This document shows, piece by piece, positions 16,294 through 26,035 of a stretch of DNA of 64,000 bases. Location: NCBI GenBank assembly GCA_004193545.1, contig RPGO01000040.1, positions 62,001-126,000 on the forward strand, read 5' to 3'. The notes under the pieces were generated by a model, which saw only the letters and a list, made by a program, of their open reading frames with translations, was not told the DNA's origin and searched no databases. How positions within the stretch are numbered: position 1 is the stretch's first letter; the number at the start of each line of letters is the position of its first letter. The position numbers were made by a program, and so were the translations under genes. Source of the stretch: Candidatus Argoarchaeum ethanivorans (GTDB lineage: Archaea > Halobacteriota > Methanosarcinia > Methanosarcinales > EX4572-44).

Positions 16294-19042
16294 GTATCAG
16301 CTTGATTATTTTAGTGATAATGGTTTTGTGAGAAAACAGTGTGTTTCCTGTGGTGGCTATTTCTGGACACGGGATTATGAACGTAAGACCTGTGGCGATG
16401 CACCATGCGATTCGTATGATTTTATTGGTGCGCCGGTCTTTAAAAAAGCTTTTTCGATCAGTGAAATGCGTGAGGCGTATCTCTCTTTTTTTGAAAAACG
16501 AGGTCACTCGCGGGTTGCACGTTATCCGGTTGTTGCACGCTGGCGGGACGATATTTACCTGACTATTGCATCAATTGCTGATTTTCAGCCTTTTGTAACG
16601 TCTGGTCTTGTGCCGCCTCCTGCAAATCCTCTGACTATTTCGCAGCCGTGTATTCGATTAAGCGATCTCGATGCTGTTGGTCGGAGCGGCAGACATCTTA
16701 CCACTTTTGAGATGATGGCGCATCATGCGTTTAACAGCAAGGATGATGAGATTTACTGGAAGGATACAACTGTTGAATATTGTGACGTGCTTTTGCGTGA
16801 GCTTGGGGCTGACCCTTTTGCTGTTACATATCGGGAGGAGCCGTGGGCTGGCGGCGGTAATGCCGGTCCGTGCCTGGAGGTGCTTGTCAGTGGGCTTGAG
16901 CTTGCAACACTTGTGTTTATGAATCTCCGCCAGACAAAGAACGGGGGAGTCACTATCAAGGGCGAGCGGTATGAAAAGATGGATAATTATATTGTGGATA
17001 CTGGTTATGGGCTTGAGCGTTTTGTGTGGGTATCCAATGGTGCGCCAACGATCTATGATGCAGTGTTTCCGGATATTGTTGGCGAACTTATGAACCTTGC
17101 AGGAATTGAGCATTCGATCGATGATCACGAGTATACGAGTATTTTTGCTGCTAATGCCAGATTTGCAGGTGTTATGGATATAAGTGGAAAAGCCAAGCTC
17201 AAAGAACTTAGAGCAAGGGTTGCAAAGAGTATTGGAATATCGGTTGAAAGGCTCCAATCAATCATGGAACCCGTTGAGTCCGTGTATGCTGTAATAGATC
17301 ATACCCGCTGTCTCACCTTTATGCTTGGAGACGGCATCATTCCTTCCAATGTCAAGGCAGGATATCTTGCAAGGCTGGTTCTTCGGCGGACTCTACGCTT
17401 GATGAACAATCTTGAATTAGATCTTCCTATTTCCGAACTGGTAGATATGCAGATTCGACACCTTCCAGAGTATCCGGAGTTTAGAGAGCGCTTTCGTACC
17501 GCCAGTGAAATACTCTCACTTGAAGAAGAAAAGTACAGGGACACGCTTGGCCGTGGCAGGCGTCTGGTTACGAAAACAGCTCTTCATTTTAAAAAACAGG
17601 GCTCTTTATCCATACCACTGGAGGAACTCATTCAACTTTATGATACTCACGGGATACCACCTGAAATATCAAGGGATGCGGCGGCAGAGGTTGGTGTTGA
17701 TGTTGACCTGCCAGACACGTTTTATTCCAGTGTTGCAGAGTCTCACATCAAAAGCGATTCCAAAGAAGCAGAAGTGTCCACCGATGTTACCGAAATAAAG
17801 CCAAGCAAAAAACTGTACTACGAAAAACCAGCAGATTCGGTGTTTGAGGCGACCGTGATAAAAGTTATTGAGAATGAAATCGTGCTCGATGGAACTCTTT
17901 TTTATCCGGAAGGTGGAGGCCAGCCAGCAGACCATGGAACAATTACTCTCGGGGACCGTGTCGTAAACGTTGTGGATGTGCAGATAACAGACAATGTAAT
18001 CTTTCACATTACCGATTCAGGCAACAAGATAAAAATAAAAGAGGGCGACCATGTCGTTGGCAGAATCAACACCATGCGTCGAGCTTCTCATTCTCGACAC
18101 CACACTGCTACACACATCGTACATGATTCTGCTAAGAAAGTTCTGGGACAACACGTGTGGCAGACCGGTGCACAGAAAACTGTTAACCGGGCGAGGCTTG
18201 ACCTCACGCACTACAAACGCATCACACCTGGGGAACTAAAACAGATAGAGCTACTGTCAAACAAGGTAGTGATTGCAAACCTTAAGGTTAAAAGCGTCTG
18301 GATGGACAGAGTAAAAGCAGAGCAGCAGTTTGGTTTCACGCTGTACCAGGGCGGAGTTCCACCAGGTCGTGAAATAAGAATACTGCAAGTTGGTGACGAT
18401 ATAGAAGCCTGCGGAGGCACACACGTACAATACACAGGAGACATCGGGCAGATTAAAATTCTTCGCACGGAACGCATACAGGACGGGGTGGAACGAATCG
18501 AGTTTGCAGCAGGAGATTCTGCTGTAAAACAAACACAAGAACGCGAAGAATTGCTCTACAATGCAAGCAGTGCTCTCAGGGTAACGCCAGAACGCCTGCC
18601 TGAAACCGTGCAGCGATTTTTTACAGAGTGGAAACAGCTTAAAAAAGAAGTGGAACGACTCCACGAGGAACTTGCAGAAGTTAGAGTGGTGGCAGACCTA
18701 GCCAATGCCAGTAAAATTGGAAACATGAACGTTATTGCAAAAGAACTATCAAATGCAGACACTAACGAATTAATCAAAATAGCATCAGAATTTGCAAAAC
18801 AACCAAACACGATAGCAGTGCTCGCAAGCCGGCACGATGGCGTTAAAATCGTGGCATCAGCAGGAAGCGAGGCTGTGAAAGCGGGAATCAATGCCGGAAA
18901 CATTGTACGAGAAATAAGCACCATAGTGGGGGGCGGAGGCGGAGGCAAACCCGCCATCGCACAGGGCGGCGGCAAAAACCCTGGAAAAATCGAAGACGCA
19001 CTACAGGCAGGAGTTGAAATCATAAAAAAGATACTCTTATGA
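16268..19042 (+). CDS. alaS: Alanine--tRNA ligase, archaeal type
   Basis: AlaS charges tRNA-Ala with alanine and clears mischarged Ser and Gly. At 924 residues it has full archaeal length. Domains in order: an archaeal N-terminal extension with a cysteine-rich segment (CVSCGGYFWTRD), the class II catalytic core (RWRDDIYLTIASIADFQPF), the tRNA-recognition helices, the editing domain and the C-Ala/DHHA1 domain. In the editing domain, zinc-binding HTATH lies near residues 608-612 and CGGTH near 714-718. The C-terminal domain shows GGGGGGKPAIAQGGG. Codon 4 is an alternative ATG (16277). The start ATG at 16268 overlaps a 12-codon leader. Confidence 0.96.
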   Translation: MESMFLNDEYQLDYFSDNGFVRKQCVSCGGYFWTRDYERKTCGDAPCDSYDFIGAPVFKKAFSISEMREAYLSFFEKRGHSRVARYPVVARWRDDIYLTIASIADFQPFVTSGLVPPPANPLTISQPCIRLSDLDAVGRSGRHLTTFEMMAHHAFNSKDDEIYWKDTTVEYCDVLLRELGADPFAVTYREEPWAGGGNAGPCLEVLVSGLELATLVFMNLRQTKNGGVTIKGERYEKMDNYIVDTGYGLERFVWVSNGAPTIYDAVFPDIVGELMNLAGIEHSIDDHEYTSIFAANARFAGVMDISGKAKLKELRARVAKSIGISVERLQSIMEPVESVYAVIDHTRCLTFMLGDGIIPSNVKAGYLARLVLRRTLRLMNNLELDLPISELVDMQIRHLPEYPEFRERFRTASEILSLEEEKYRDTLGRGRRLVTKTALHFKKQGSLSIPLEELIQLYDTHGIPPEISRDAAAEVGVDVDLPDTFYSSVAESHIKSDSKEAEVSTDVTEIKPSKKLYYEKPADSVFEATVIKVIENEIVLDGTLFYPEGGGQPADHGTITLGDRVVNVVDVQITDNVIFHITDSGNKIKIKEGDHVVGRINTMRRASHSRHHTATHIVHDSAKKVLGQHVWQTGAQKTVNRARLDLTHYKRITPGELKQIELLSNKVVIANLKVKSVWMDRVKAEQQFGFTLYQGGVPPGREIRILQVGDDIEACGGTHVQYTGDIGQIKILRTERIQDGVERIEFAAGDSAVKQTQEREELLYNASSALRVTPERLPETVQRFFTEWKQLKKEVERLHEELAEVRVVADLANASKIGNMNVIAKELSNADTNELIKIASEFAKQPNTIAVLASRHDGVKIVASAGSEAVKAGINAGNIVREISTIVGGGGGGKPAIAQGGGKNPGKIEDALQAGVEIIKKILL

Positions 19043-19097
19043 TTCCGTGAAGCTATTAAGTTTAAGTTATTAAAGATAAACACATAAGTAAATAATC

Positions 19098-19631
19098 ATG
19101 TTTTTCTTTGGACATCTTGGAATAACACTTGGAATCGCAGTGTTACTCTTTTACTTGTTGAAAATCAAACCGGATCGCAAGATTTACCTCGCGGTTTTTA
19201 TAGGTGCGATCCTTCCTGATTTAATAGACAAACCGGTAGGAGAAATCCTTCTTGCAGGGTCAATTTCAAACGGAAGAATTTTCGCTCACACGTTACTTTT
19301 TATTATCTCCCTTTTATTTATTGGAATGTATCTATACAAACGAAATAATGAGCTTAGAGGTCTTATTCTCTGCTTTGCTTCTTTTTTGCACCTCTGCGAG
19401 GATCAAATGTGGCTCATGCCAGAGACACTCTTTTATCCTGCTTATGGGTTTTCGCTCCCACAGGGTACTATGGAAGCGCACTGGTGGCAGTACTTCATAT
19501 CAATGTTCTTCAACACATATTCTTTTTCATCTGGGGTTGCGCACTCTTTTTATTATGAATTAATCGGAATTACAATCCTGATACTCTTCTTTCTCCAGAA
19601 ACTATCAGTCAAAAGAAGGTGGTTACAGTGA
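19098..19631 (+). CDS. YdjM-like membrane-bound hydrolase family protein
   Basis: This is an integral membrane protein of 177 residues with four or five hydrophobic segments. It has the signature of the PF04307 (YdjM, LexA-binding inner-membrane) family: GHLGITLGIAVLLF, AILPDLIDKPVGE and RIFAHTLLF, then HLCEDQMW. The His and Asp residues could bind a metal, and the family is often called a putative metal-dependent hydrolase, but the substrate is unknown. The gene lies 55 bp downstream of alaS in the same direction. The next gene overlaps its end by 13 bp, indicating cotranscription. Confidence 0.75.
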   Translation: MFFFGHLGITLGIAVLLFYLLKIKPDRKIYLAVFIGAILPDLIDKPVGEILLAGSISNGRIFAHTLLFIISLLFIGMYLYKRNNELRGLILCFASFLHLCEDQMWLMPETLFYPAYGFSLPQGTMEAHWWQYFISMFFNTYSFSSGVAHSFYYELIGITILILFFLQKLSVKRRWLQ

Positions 19632-20770
19632 GTATACGTTTTTCGAGGAAATACGTAATGATTGCAATTGTCGTTTGTGTGCTATCAATTCTTGCCCCTG
19701 GCGCCTGGTATTACAGCCTTTCAACAAACAGTGACGTTCTTGTCCTCGATGAAACAGCACTGACAGTGGTTTTAGATCGCCTTCCTGAAGATGAAAAGGA
19801 TGCAGTAGCAATATCGCAGGAGACGATTATTAATGCAACTGGCGTTCCGAAACGGGCATTTAACAAGTATTTCAAGCAGAAAAACGTGTCAAAAACAGAG
19901 TTCCAATGGCTTCTTTTGTATAATGTGACAGGAAACCCGGACCTTTCTGTTTTTATAGTAAAACGAATTACATCAGACGAGGGGTTCAGAATATCAGACG
20001 ATTATATTATTGGAATGGTTGGAATAGAATATTACAATGCACATTTTAAAAAAAAGGCGTTTGATTCTAACACAAACATCGCTTCCTACTCGTTTAGCTA
20101 TAATTACCTAACTGATAAGATTGAACTGACAATGTGGGTGAAACTTGGATATGACAGGAGTGTAATTAGCAAGCATGTAGTTACCACAGCACAAGAAGTT
20201 AAGGTGAGTTTAGAACAGGCGATAGAAATCGGAAGGACGAATGGACTAAGTGGCACTATTTCCGGGCGTCCAGTAGTAGCTGGCGGTGCCTTATGCTGGC
20301 GGGTCGTATGGAAACACACACCCACAAAACAGGACTACGATGCTCATACGATTTATGGCTTTGATATTCACTGCACTACAGGTGAAGTTGTTAGAACGCA
20401 CCGATACGTACTGCCAAAACCGCCTTCAATAAAAGCAACTCAAATCACACCACTTATTGATGATCTTGGAGTTGACGATCTGGAAGACGGTGCAGTAATA
20501 CAGTTACGCGTGATGAACAGTTCAAAAGAGACATTTTCCCTGACAAAGAGTTTTGGAAAAATGGTTGTGAAGAAGGGAGGGAAAACTGAAAATACAGACA
20601 TCACCCTGTGGATTGACAGGGAACTCATTGTTCATGCACTTGAAAGCGGGGATGTCATCAGTTACTTAAAGGAGAATGCCGAAGAAGGTCAGGTTGGTGT
20701 GGAACTCCATAAAAATGTCGTTATTTTAAAGAAAAAAGGCTACATGAGTTTGTATGAAAAATTAAAGTAG
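19619..20770 (+). CDS. Exported protein with PepSY-like region
   Basis: This 383-residue protein has an N-terminal signal anchor (YVMIAIVVCVLSILAPGAWYY, broken here by position: residues about 13-33), then a long extracytoplasmic part. Residues about 195-265 (SLEQAIEIGRTNGLSG, WRVVWKHTP, FDIHCTTGEVV) have the strand-helix-strand pattern and GEV motif of PepSY-type domains, which often bind or inhibit proteases. No enzyme motif is visible. The start is uncertain: GTG at 19619 or GTG at 19628; both overlap the membrane protein gene upstream. A function together with that neighbour is likely but unknown. Confidence 0.65.
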   Translation: MVTVSIRFSRKYVMIAIVVCVLSILAPGAWYYSLSTNSDVLVLDETALTVVLDRLPEDEKDAVAISQETIINATGVPKRAFNKYFKQKNVSKTEFQWLLLYNVTGNPDLSVFIVKRITSDEGFRISDDYIIGMVGIEYYNAHFKKKAFDSNTNIASYSFSYNYLTDKIELTMWVKLGYDRSVISKHVVTTAQEVKVSLEQAIEIGRTNGLSGTISGRPVVAGGALCWRVVWKHTPTKQDYDAHTIYGFDIHCTTGEVVRTHRYVLPKPPSIKATQITPLIDDLGVDDLEDGAVIQLRVMNSSKETFSLTKSFGKMVVKKGGKTENTDITLWIDRELIVHALESGDVISYLKENAEEGQVGVELHKNVVILKKKGYMSLYEKLK

Positions 20771-20825
20771 CGATTAATCTGTAAGTTGAGATGCTTCTAT
20801 TGTTTACTAAGAGTTCCATAAATCA

Positions 20826-21350
20826 TTATTGGTTGAGTTTTCTTACTATATTTCTGAGTGCAACTCTCTCAAGTACAAGATCTGGTATTTTATCTTCTCC
20901 TGCAGCAGCTATCTCTTCTTGCGTAATATTGAACGCTGACATGAGTTTCTCTTTTTTTGAAATGGTGTAGTCAGCCACGTCCGGACATTCACTGATTAAT
21001 TTTTTTAATTCCTGTTCTACACTATCGGTATTCTTCTCGCTCTTGCTGATTATTAGTAGTGCTATATTGTTACATCCCTTTTTCACTCCGAATTGCAGGG
21101 CTTTTTCAATTTGGCGTGACCCTGCAACGTATAGGAGTGTCTCCATTCCAAGATTGTTTGCTACATTGGTTTTCTCGCGAAATGAACGAATGGCTCTCTC
21201 TGCTGCCGTGATCAGGTGTTTTCTTCCTGCTACAAGATCCGTGTCTACTGCCTGTATCACGACATCGTATCTTTGGGAGATTTCATTCAGTTGATGTATA
21301 AATTCTTCTGCATCCTTTATTGTGGCAGTTCCGCAGATTATGTGTATCAT
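20826..21350 (-). CDS. cgi121: KEOPS complex subunit Cgi121
   Basis: Cgi121 is a small regulatory subunit of KEOPS, the complex that makes N6-threonylcarbamoyladenosine (t6A) at position 37 of tRNAs reading ANN codons. It binds the kinase Bud32 and the tRNA 3' end. The 174-residue protein contains the family core VDTDLVAGRKHLITAAERAI and LGMETLLYVAGSRQIEKAL. No other KEOPS gene is in the window. A MiaB-like enzyme that thiomethylates t6A is encoded at 53715. The stop-to-start spacing of 4 bp with dapF (upstream on this strand) suggests one transcript. Confidence 0.82.
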   Translation of the reverse strand: MIHIICGTATIKDAEEFIHQLNEISQRYDVVIQAVDTDLVAGRKHLITAAERAIRSFREKTNVANNLGMETLLYVAGSRQIEKALQFGVKKGCNNIALLIISKSEKNTDSVEQELKKLISECPDVADYTISKKEKLMSAFNITQEEIAAAGEDKIPDLVLERVALRNIVRKLNQ

Positions 21351-21354
21351 TTTG

Positions 21355-22188
21355 CTATGTAGTTGTTAGTATTTCTCCTTTGAACACTGTTTCTGCACTT
21401 CCTTCCATGTATGCAGTATCGTTTTCAAGGGCGATGCGAAGTTGTCCTCCCATGGTGTGTACCAGAACTTTATCACCAGTTTTTTTGAGACGATTTGCTA
21501 CTGAAGCACTTGCCACTGAGCCTGTGCCACAACTCAGCGTTTCAGCTTCCACGCCGCGCTCATAAGTGCGGATGCTAATCTCATCCGGGGATTGAACTTC
21601 AACAAAATCAACGTTTGTGCCATTCGGAAACAGTGAGTCATACCTGATTTTTGTTGCAGCCTCTAATAACGATACTGCTTTTAGATCTTTTGTAAACACC
21701 ACTGCATGCGGAACGCCAGTATTAACTGCTGACACTGTAAAACCATGAAGCTCATGGTTTATCAGTTCTCCCCCACCAACAGCAGGTATGCTCGGTCTAT
21801 CGTAAAGGGGTTTTCCCATGTTGACTGTTATCAGCAGATGCCTGTTTTTAGTGTGTTGTGTTCTCACATCAAGTATTCCGGATAGCGTATTGACGCTTAC
21901 TTTACCAATTTGTACATATCCTGCGTCCACTGCATATTTAACAATGCAACAGATGCCGTTTCCGCACATTTCAGCTTCTGTACCGTCTGGCTGGAACAAA
22001 CGCATTCCTATATCTGCAAACCGATTATTACTGAGAAACAGCACCCCATCAGCACCAACACCAAGCCTTCGATTGCACTGTGTTGATGCAAAATCGGCTT
22101 TGTTTTCATCAGTAACAACAGTACCATGATATTCATCGATAAGAATGAAGTCGTTTCCATTTCCCTGTAACTTGGTGAAAGGTATCAT
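21355..22188 (-). CDS. dapF: Diaminopimelate epimerase
   Basis: DapF interconverts LL- and meso-diaminopimelate, the last step before lysine. The 277-residue protein has the duplicated epimerase fold. Both catalytic cysteines are visible: AEMCGNGICC (about residue 80) and LSCGTGSVAS (about residue 220). The N-terminal KLQGNGNDFILID motif is typical. The gene sits between a regulator (10 bp upstream) and cgi121 (4 bp downstream), all on the minus strand. It supports a bacterial-type lysine pathway in this archaeon. Confidence 0.95.
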   Translation of the reverse strand: MIPFTKLQGNGNDFILIDEYHGTVVTDENKADFASTQCNRRLGVGADGVLFLSNNRFADIGMRLFQPDGTEAEMCGNGICCIVKYAVDAGYVQIGKVSVNTLSGILDVRTQHTKNRHLLITVNMGKPLYDRPSIPAVGGGELINHELHGFTVSAVNTGVPHAVVFTKDLKAVSLLEAATKIRYDSLFPNGTNVDFVEVQSPDEISIRTYERGVEAETLSCGTGSVASASVANRLKKTGDKVLVHTMGGQLRIALENDTAYMEGSAETVFKGEILTTT

Positions 22189-22199
22189 ATCGTCTTTTC

Positions 22200-22730
22200 T
22201 TAATTTGTTTTTTTTGCTGCCAGTTCAATTGCACTGGCAATACTCAATTTCGGTTTTATCGTAGCAACCGGTATATTAACTACTTTTTCAACCGTGGAGC
22301 TGACGATCGGTGCACATACAATCGCAGAAGCGTCGTCTTTTTCTGCCTGTATCGCTGCTATCATTGCCTCTTCCATGCTTGTAACCGCATATTCTTTGAT
22401 ATCAAAGATATCTCTTCCAGTGTCGAGGGTTGTTTTCTCAAGCACATCCAGACAGCCGCGGGAACAGACAACAGCAATGAATTTTTTATTCTTTTTCACA
22501 TGCTCATTTTCTATCTCCTCTACAGTATTTAGTATCCTTCTGAAGGTGCGAAGGTTTGGATCCCTTTCACCAGAGAGGATTTTGTAAAGCGTGCTTGATG
22601 GTATACCAGATTTTTCACTGAATTCTCCTATACTAATTCCAAGTTTCTGTTTGATTGTCTCTGTTAATACCACTGGCAGCTCTTTGTCGTGTTTGAATAT
22701 CTCGGCTACCATATTATCTGCAATACTCAT
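22200..22730 (-). CDS. HTH regulator with C-terminal ligand-like domain
   Basis: An N-terminal helix-turn-helix of the Cro/CI (XRE) type is visible at residues about 25-70 (SIGEFSEKSGIPSSTLYKIL). A roughly 100-residue C-terminal domain follows (KKFIAVVCSRGCLDVLEKT, then ASAIVCAPIVSSTVEKVV) and could bind a small ligand. Proteins of this layout are common in methanogenic archaea without known targets. I start at the ATG at 22730 (MSIADNMVAEIF); an upstream ATG at 22784 would add 18 residues of unlikely composition. It may control the dapF-cgi121 operon that follows it. Confidence 0.75.
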   Translation of the reverse strand: MSIADNMVAEIFKHDKELPVVLTETIKQKLGISIGEFSEKSGIPSSTLYKILSGERDPNLRTFRRILNTVEEIENEHVKKNKKFIAVVCSRGCLDVLEKTTLDTGRDIFDIKEYAVTSMEEAMIAAIQAEKDDASAIVCAPIVSSTVEKVVNIPVATIKPKLSIASAIELAAKKTN

Positions 22731-22898
22731 ATATGACAAATAATGACCTTTCTGATTGATATATCTTGCTGTGTTATTATACAATTAGACAATTTAGTGC
22801 ACAAACAGAAAAATTTAAATAATAACTTGTGCTGGTAGAAGACTTGAGTATAAAAAATGCTCAGTAATGTAATATAAAATGGACCAAACGTGATTAAA

Positions 22899-23918
22899 AT
22901 GAAAAAAAGAATTATGCTAAGTTTAATAGCTATCGTATCGGTTGCAGTGATTGCAATCTTTGCAGGATGTGTGGATGAAAAAACACCTTCAGAAATGACC
23001 ACTCTTCATATAGGATACCAACCAAGCACGCACCAGATTGCTGCAATGCTGGCATCAGAAAAAGGATGGTGGAAAGAAGACCTTGCAAAGTTTGGCATAG
23101 AAAAAGTAGAGATGAAGGAATTCCCATCCGGACCGCCGGAGATGCATGCAATGCTTGCTGGAGACCTTGATGTAGCTTACGTGGGTGTTTCACCACCTAT
23201 TGCCGCCATGTACGAAGGACTGGACGCAAAGATTATTGCTGGTGTACAGACGCAAGGCTCTGCAATCGTTATCCGTCCAGAGCTTGCTGATAAATATGAA
23301 GGGGCCCAATCGTTAAAAGGTATGACAATAGCAACCTTCCCCCCGGGATCGATCCAGCACACCATTCTTTCAAAATGGTTGTTAGATAATGGAATAGACC
23401 CTGAAAAAGACGTGGACATGAAAGCAATGGGTCCAAGTGATGCAATTACCGCCATTGGAGCTAACACCGTTGATTGCGTATTTCTTGCAAGCCCCTCACC
23501 CACCATCATTGTAGAGGAAGGCAATGGAATAATCGTTGAATGGTCTGGTTCGATGTGGAAGGATCACGCATGCTGCTGCCTGACTGCAAGTGATAAGATG
23601 ATCGAGGAACATCCAGAGATAGTAAAGGAAATTATTAAGACGCATATACGTGCCACTGAGTACGAAATTGAACATCCGGAGGAAGCAGCGGAGATTTGTG
23701 CAAAGTGGCTGGATGCAGATGTTAAAACGATACAAAAGTCGATAGATGCAACAGATATGCAATGGATTTATGATCCACATCTCGAGGTTGAATCAGGTCT
23801 TGAATATGCAAGAGTCATTTACGAACTGAACAAAGAGAGATATGAAGGAAAAGGTATAAAAGTGCTTGAAAAAGAAGATGTTTTTGATACAAGCTTCTAT
23901 GACGAAATAAAAAGATGA
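22899..23918 (+). CDS. ABC transporter substrate-binding lipoprotein (NrtA/SsuA/TauA type)
   Basis: This is the extracytoplasmic receptor of an ABC importer. It has a lipoprotein signal: basic start MKKRIML, hydrophobic core, and lipobox FAGC with the modified Cys at about residue 24. The mature part has the NMT1/SsuA pattern (LHIGYQPSTHQIAAMLASEK, DVAYVGVSPPIAAMYEG, LLDNGIDPEKDV). Members bind nitrate, taurine, alkanesulfonates, thiamine precursors or similar anions; the ligand is not decided by sequence. I use ATG at 22899, which is preceded by GTGAT, rather than GTG at 22890. The stop overlaps the permease start by 4 bp. Confidence 0.88.
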   Translation: MKKRIMLSLIAIVSVAVIAIFAGCVDEKTPSEMTTLHIGYQPSTHQIAAMLASEKGWWKEDLAKFGIEKVEMKEFPSGPPEMHAMLAGDLDVAYVGVSPPIAAMYEGLDAKIIAGVQTQGSAIVIRPELADKYEGAQSLKGMTIATFPPGSIQHTILSKWLLDNGIDPEKDVDMKAMGPSDAITAIGANTVDCVFLASPSPTIIVEEGNGIIVEWSGSMWKDHACCCLTASDKMIEEHPEIVKEIIKTHIRATEYEIEHPEEAAEICAKWLDADVKTIQKSIDATDMQWIYDPHLEVESGLEYARVIYELNKERYEGKGIKVLEKEDVFDTSFYDEIKR

Positions 23919-24688
23919 AGATACCAATAAAAGAGAGAGGATTGTGGTTAGCTCCACTAATCACAGTTCTTGTTCTCTGGGAGCTTGTGGCAGGATATAT
24001 AATAAGAGATTCTTTAATCTTGCCGCGCTTTTCAAGCGTTATTTATTCCATCTACGTACTTAAGGGTGTTTTAATCCCGGATATACTGGTAAGTCTCCTT
24101 CATTTTGGTATAGGACTGACTTTGGCATTTTGTGCAGCAATTCCCATGGCAATTGCCATGGGATGGTTCGAGAAGATATTCAAAGCGATAGACCCGCTTA
24201 TTGAGATCGTGAGACCGATACCACCTCTTGCATGGATACCAGTTGCGATTCTCTGGATAGGTCTTAATCATTATGCAGCCGGGTTTATCATATTCATCGG
24301 TGCATTTTTCCCAATCTTAATTGACAGCTATACGGGATTCAGAAATGTGCCAAAGGTGCTGGTGGAAACCGGTAAAGTGCTTGGATGCACAGGCGATAAA
24401 AAGCTGATCAGGTATGTTGCTTTTCCTTATGCTCTCCCCTCGATTGCCACAGGAACAAGAGTTGGAATGGGTGTTGGATGGATGTGTGTGGTAGCTGCTG
24501 AGATGTTTGGAGTCAGCAACAGTGGACTTGGCTATCGGCTATTCCAGAAATTTTACTATCTGCATCAGATGGATTATGTAATAGCTTACATGCTTGTCCT
24601 TGGGTTGGTGGCACTGTGCACAGACCGCTTATTCAGGTATCTTGTTGAGGACAGGATGTTTAAATGGAAGAGGGGAATCGTGAAATGA
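23915..24688 (+). CDS. ABC transporter permease (SsuC/TauC type)
   Basis: This 257-residue inner-membrane permease with six hydrophobic helices belongs to the binding-protein-dependent transport family. The cytoplasmic coupling loop shows the EAA-like motif (ETGKVLGCTGDKKLIRYVAFPYALPSI), around residues 150-175. It pairs with the receptor at 22899 and the ATPase at 25126. The natural operon is interrupted by a decayed copy of the receptor between permease and ATPase. A perfect 20-bp palindrome (24143-24162) lies within the coding sequence for PMAIAMG. Confidence 0.88.
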   Translation: MKIPIKERGLWLAPLITVLVLWELVAGYIIRDSLILPRFSSVIYSIYVLKGVLIPDILVSLLHFGIGLTLAFCAAIPMAIAMGWFEKIFKAIDPLIEIVRPIPPLAWIPVAILWIGLNHYAAGFIIFIGAFFPILIDSYTGFRNVPKVLVETGKVLGCTGDKKLIRYVAFPYALPSIATGTRVGMGVGWMCVVAAEMFGVSNSGLGYRLFQKFYYLHQMDYVIAYMLVLGLVALCTDRLFRYLVEDRMFKWKRGIVK

Positions 24689-24719
24689 AAAATAAGGATT
24701 TTACGGGGTTAAAAAGTCA

Positions 24720-25124
24720 ATGATCGTACTTCACACTGGATGCCAAGCAAACACGTATGAGGGTTTAGATGTAAAATTAATTGCAGGGGTAGAGGCAAGG
24801 AAAGGTGCACTGGTTGTCAGTTCGGACCTTGTTGATAAATATAAAGAACCGCAATTTTTAAAAGATGTGACAAAGGGGGCTCACCCCCTTGTTTCCACTC
24901 CACACACAATTGTCTCAAAGTGGCTTTTAGATAACAGGATTGTAGATATAAAAGCAACAGGGCTGGTGGGCGCGGTTACAGCTACAGGGAGTAAAGCGGT
25001 AGATGCTGCTTTTATCTGCCCCCCGTATCCTTCAATTTTAGTTTCAAGCAGAAAAACAATTAGAGAACGTTATGAAGTGGCCAAGCAAAAAATAAAAATA
25101 GTGAGAGTGGATAAAAAGGATTGA
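24720..25124 (+). pseudogene. Decayed partial copy of the ABC substrate-binding protein
   Basis: The 134-codon frame aligns along its whole length with the middle of the receptor at 22899. YEGLDVKLIAGVEA matches YEGLDAKIIAGVQT. PHTIVSKWLLDN matches QHTILSKWLLDN. The AVTATGSKAVDAAFICPPYPSI block matches AITAIGANTVDCVFLASPSPTI. It lacks the signal peptide, the first 90 residues and the C-terminal lobe, and has a 3-residue gap where PEKDV stood. It is therefore a duplicated fragment in decay, or a reduced protein without a complete binding site. It lies 32 bp after the permease and ends 1 bp before the ATPase start, so it is probably still transcribed. Confidence 0.75.
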
Positions 25125-25125
25125 A

Positions 25126-25887
25126 ATGAATCACAAACTCGAAATTCGGAATCTAACAAAGAGCTTTAACACCAATAGCAGTGAAACGAATGCACTGGAG
25201 AATGTTAATTTAGATGTTAAGCCAAATGAGTTTTTATGTATTATAGGTCCATCCGGGTGTGGTAAAACTACACTGCTTAGAATGATTGCTGGCCTGGACA
25301 AGCCAACCAGTGGAGAGATTCTCCTTGATGGTAAAGAGGTAAAAGAGCCATCTCCTGATAGAGGGATGGTATTCCAGGAATTCTCATTATTCCCATGGAG
25401 AACGGTCATCAAAAATGTTACACTTGGGCTTGAAATAAAGGAAATCGACAAAGAAGAGCAGTACAGGATTGCTAATGAATGTATAGCTCTTGTAGGACTG
25501 AAAGGGTTTGAGAACCACTACCCATACGAACTTTCAGGAGGTATGAAACAAAGGGTGGCAATTGCCAGGGCTCTCGCAAATGATCCCTCTATTTTATTAA
25601 TGGATGAACCGTTTGGCTCGGTGGATGCACAAACAAGAAACGTACTTCAGGAAGAATTACTGGAAATCTGGGAAAGAACAAAGAAAACTGTTTTGTTTGT
25701 GACACACAGCATCGATGAAGCAGTATATCTTGCTGATAGGGTTATTGTGATGTCTGCAAGACCGGGCAGCATTGTTGAATGTATGAATATTACAGTAGCA
25801 AGACCCAGAAAGCGGACCAGTATAGAGGCAAATGAACTTAGAGAGAGATTGCTTACTCTGTTAAAATTACATTGCGCACTCTGTTGA
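25126..25887 (+). CDS. ABC transporter ATPase (SsuB/TauB type)
   Basis: This nucleotide-binding subunit of 253 residues energises the importer. Walker A is GPSGCGKTT, the Q-loop is [10 protein letters not shown], the signature is [15 protein letters not shown], Walker B is [12 protein letters not shown] and the switch His is in VTHSIDEA. All residues needed for ATP hydrolysis are present. It closes the operon of receptor, permease and decayed receptor copy. The family is assigned from the SsuB/TauB pattern of the motifs. The transported anion remains open. Confidence 0.92.
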   Translation: MNHKLEIRNLTKSFNTNSSETNALENVNLDVKPNEFLCIIGPSGCGKTTLLRMIAGLDKPTSGEILLDGKEVKEPSPDRGMVFQEFSLFPWRTVIKNVTLGLEIKEIDKEEQYRIANECIALVGLKGFENHYPYELSGGMKQRVAIARALANDPSILLMDEPFGSVDAQTRNVLQEELLEIWERTKKTVLFVTHSIDEAVYLADRVIVMSARPGSIVECMNITVARPRKRTSIEANELRERLLTLLKLHCALC

Positions 25888-26035
25888 AATTACATAAAGC
25901 TTGGGTAGATTTGCGTTTCTTGCAGGCTTTGTTGTGGTGCATAAAGTACAACGTTATGTAATCGAGTTGTCCCCCAGGTGCAGCAAGGATTTTTTTGTCT
26001 TACAAACAACCTACAACCTGACTTTGCTGTTAAAC

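Noticed and set aside
24143-24162. Perfect 20-bp palindrome in the ABC permease gene
   Set aside because: It encodes PMAIAMG in a conserved membrane protein, so coding constraint is the simplest explanation.
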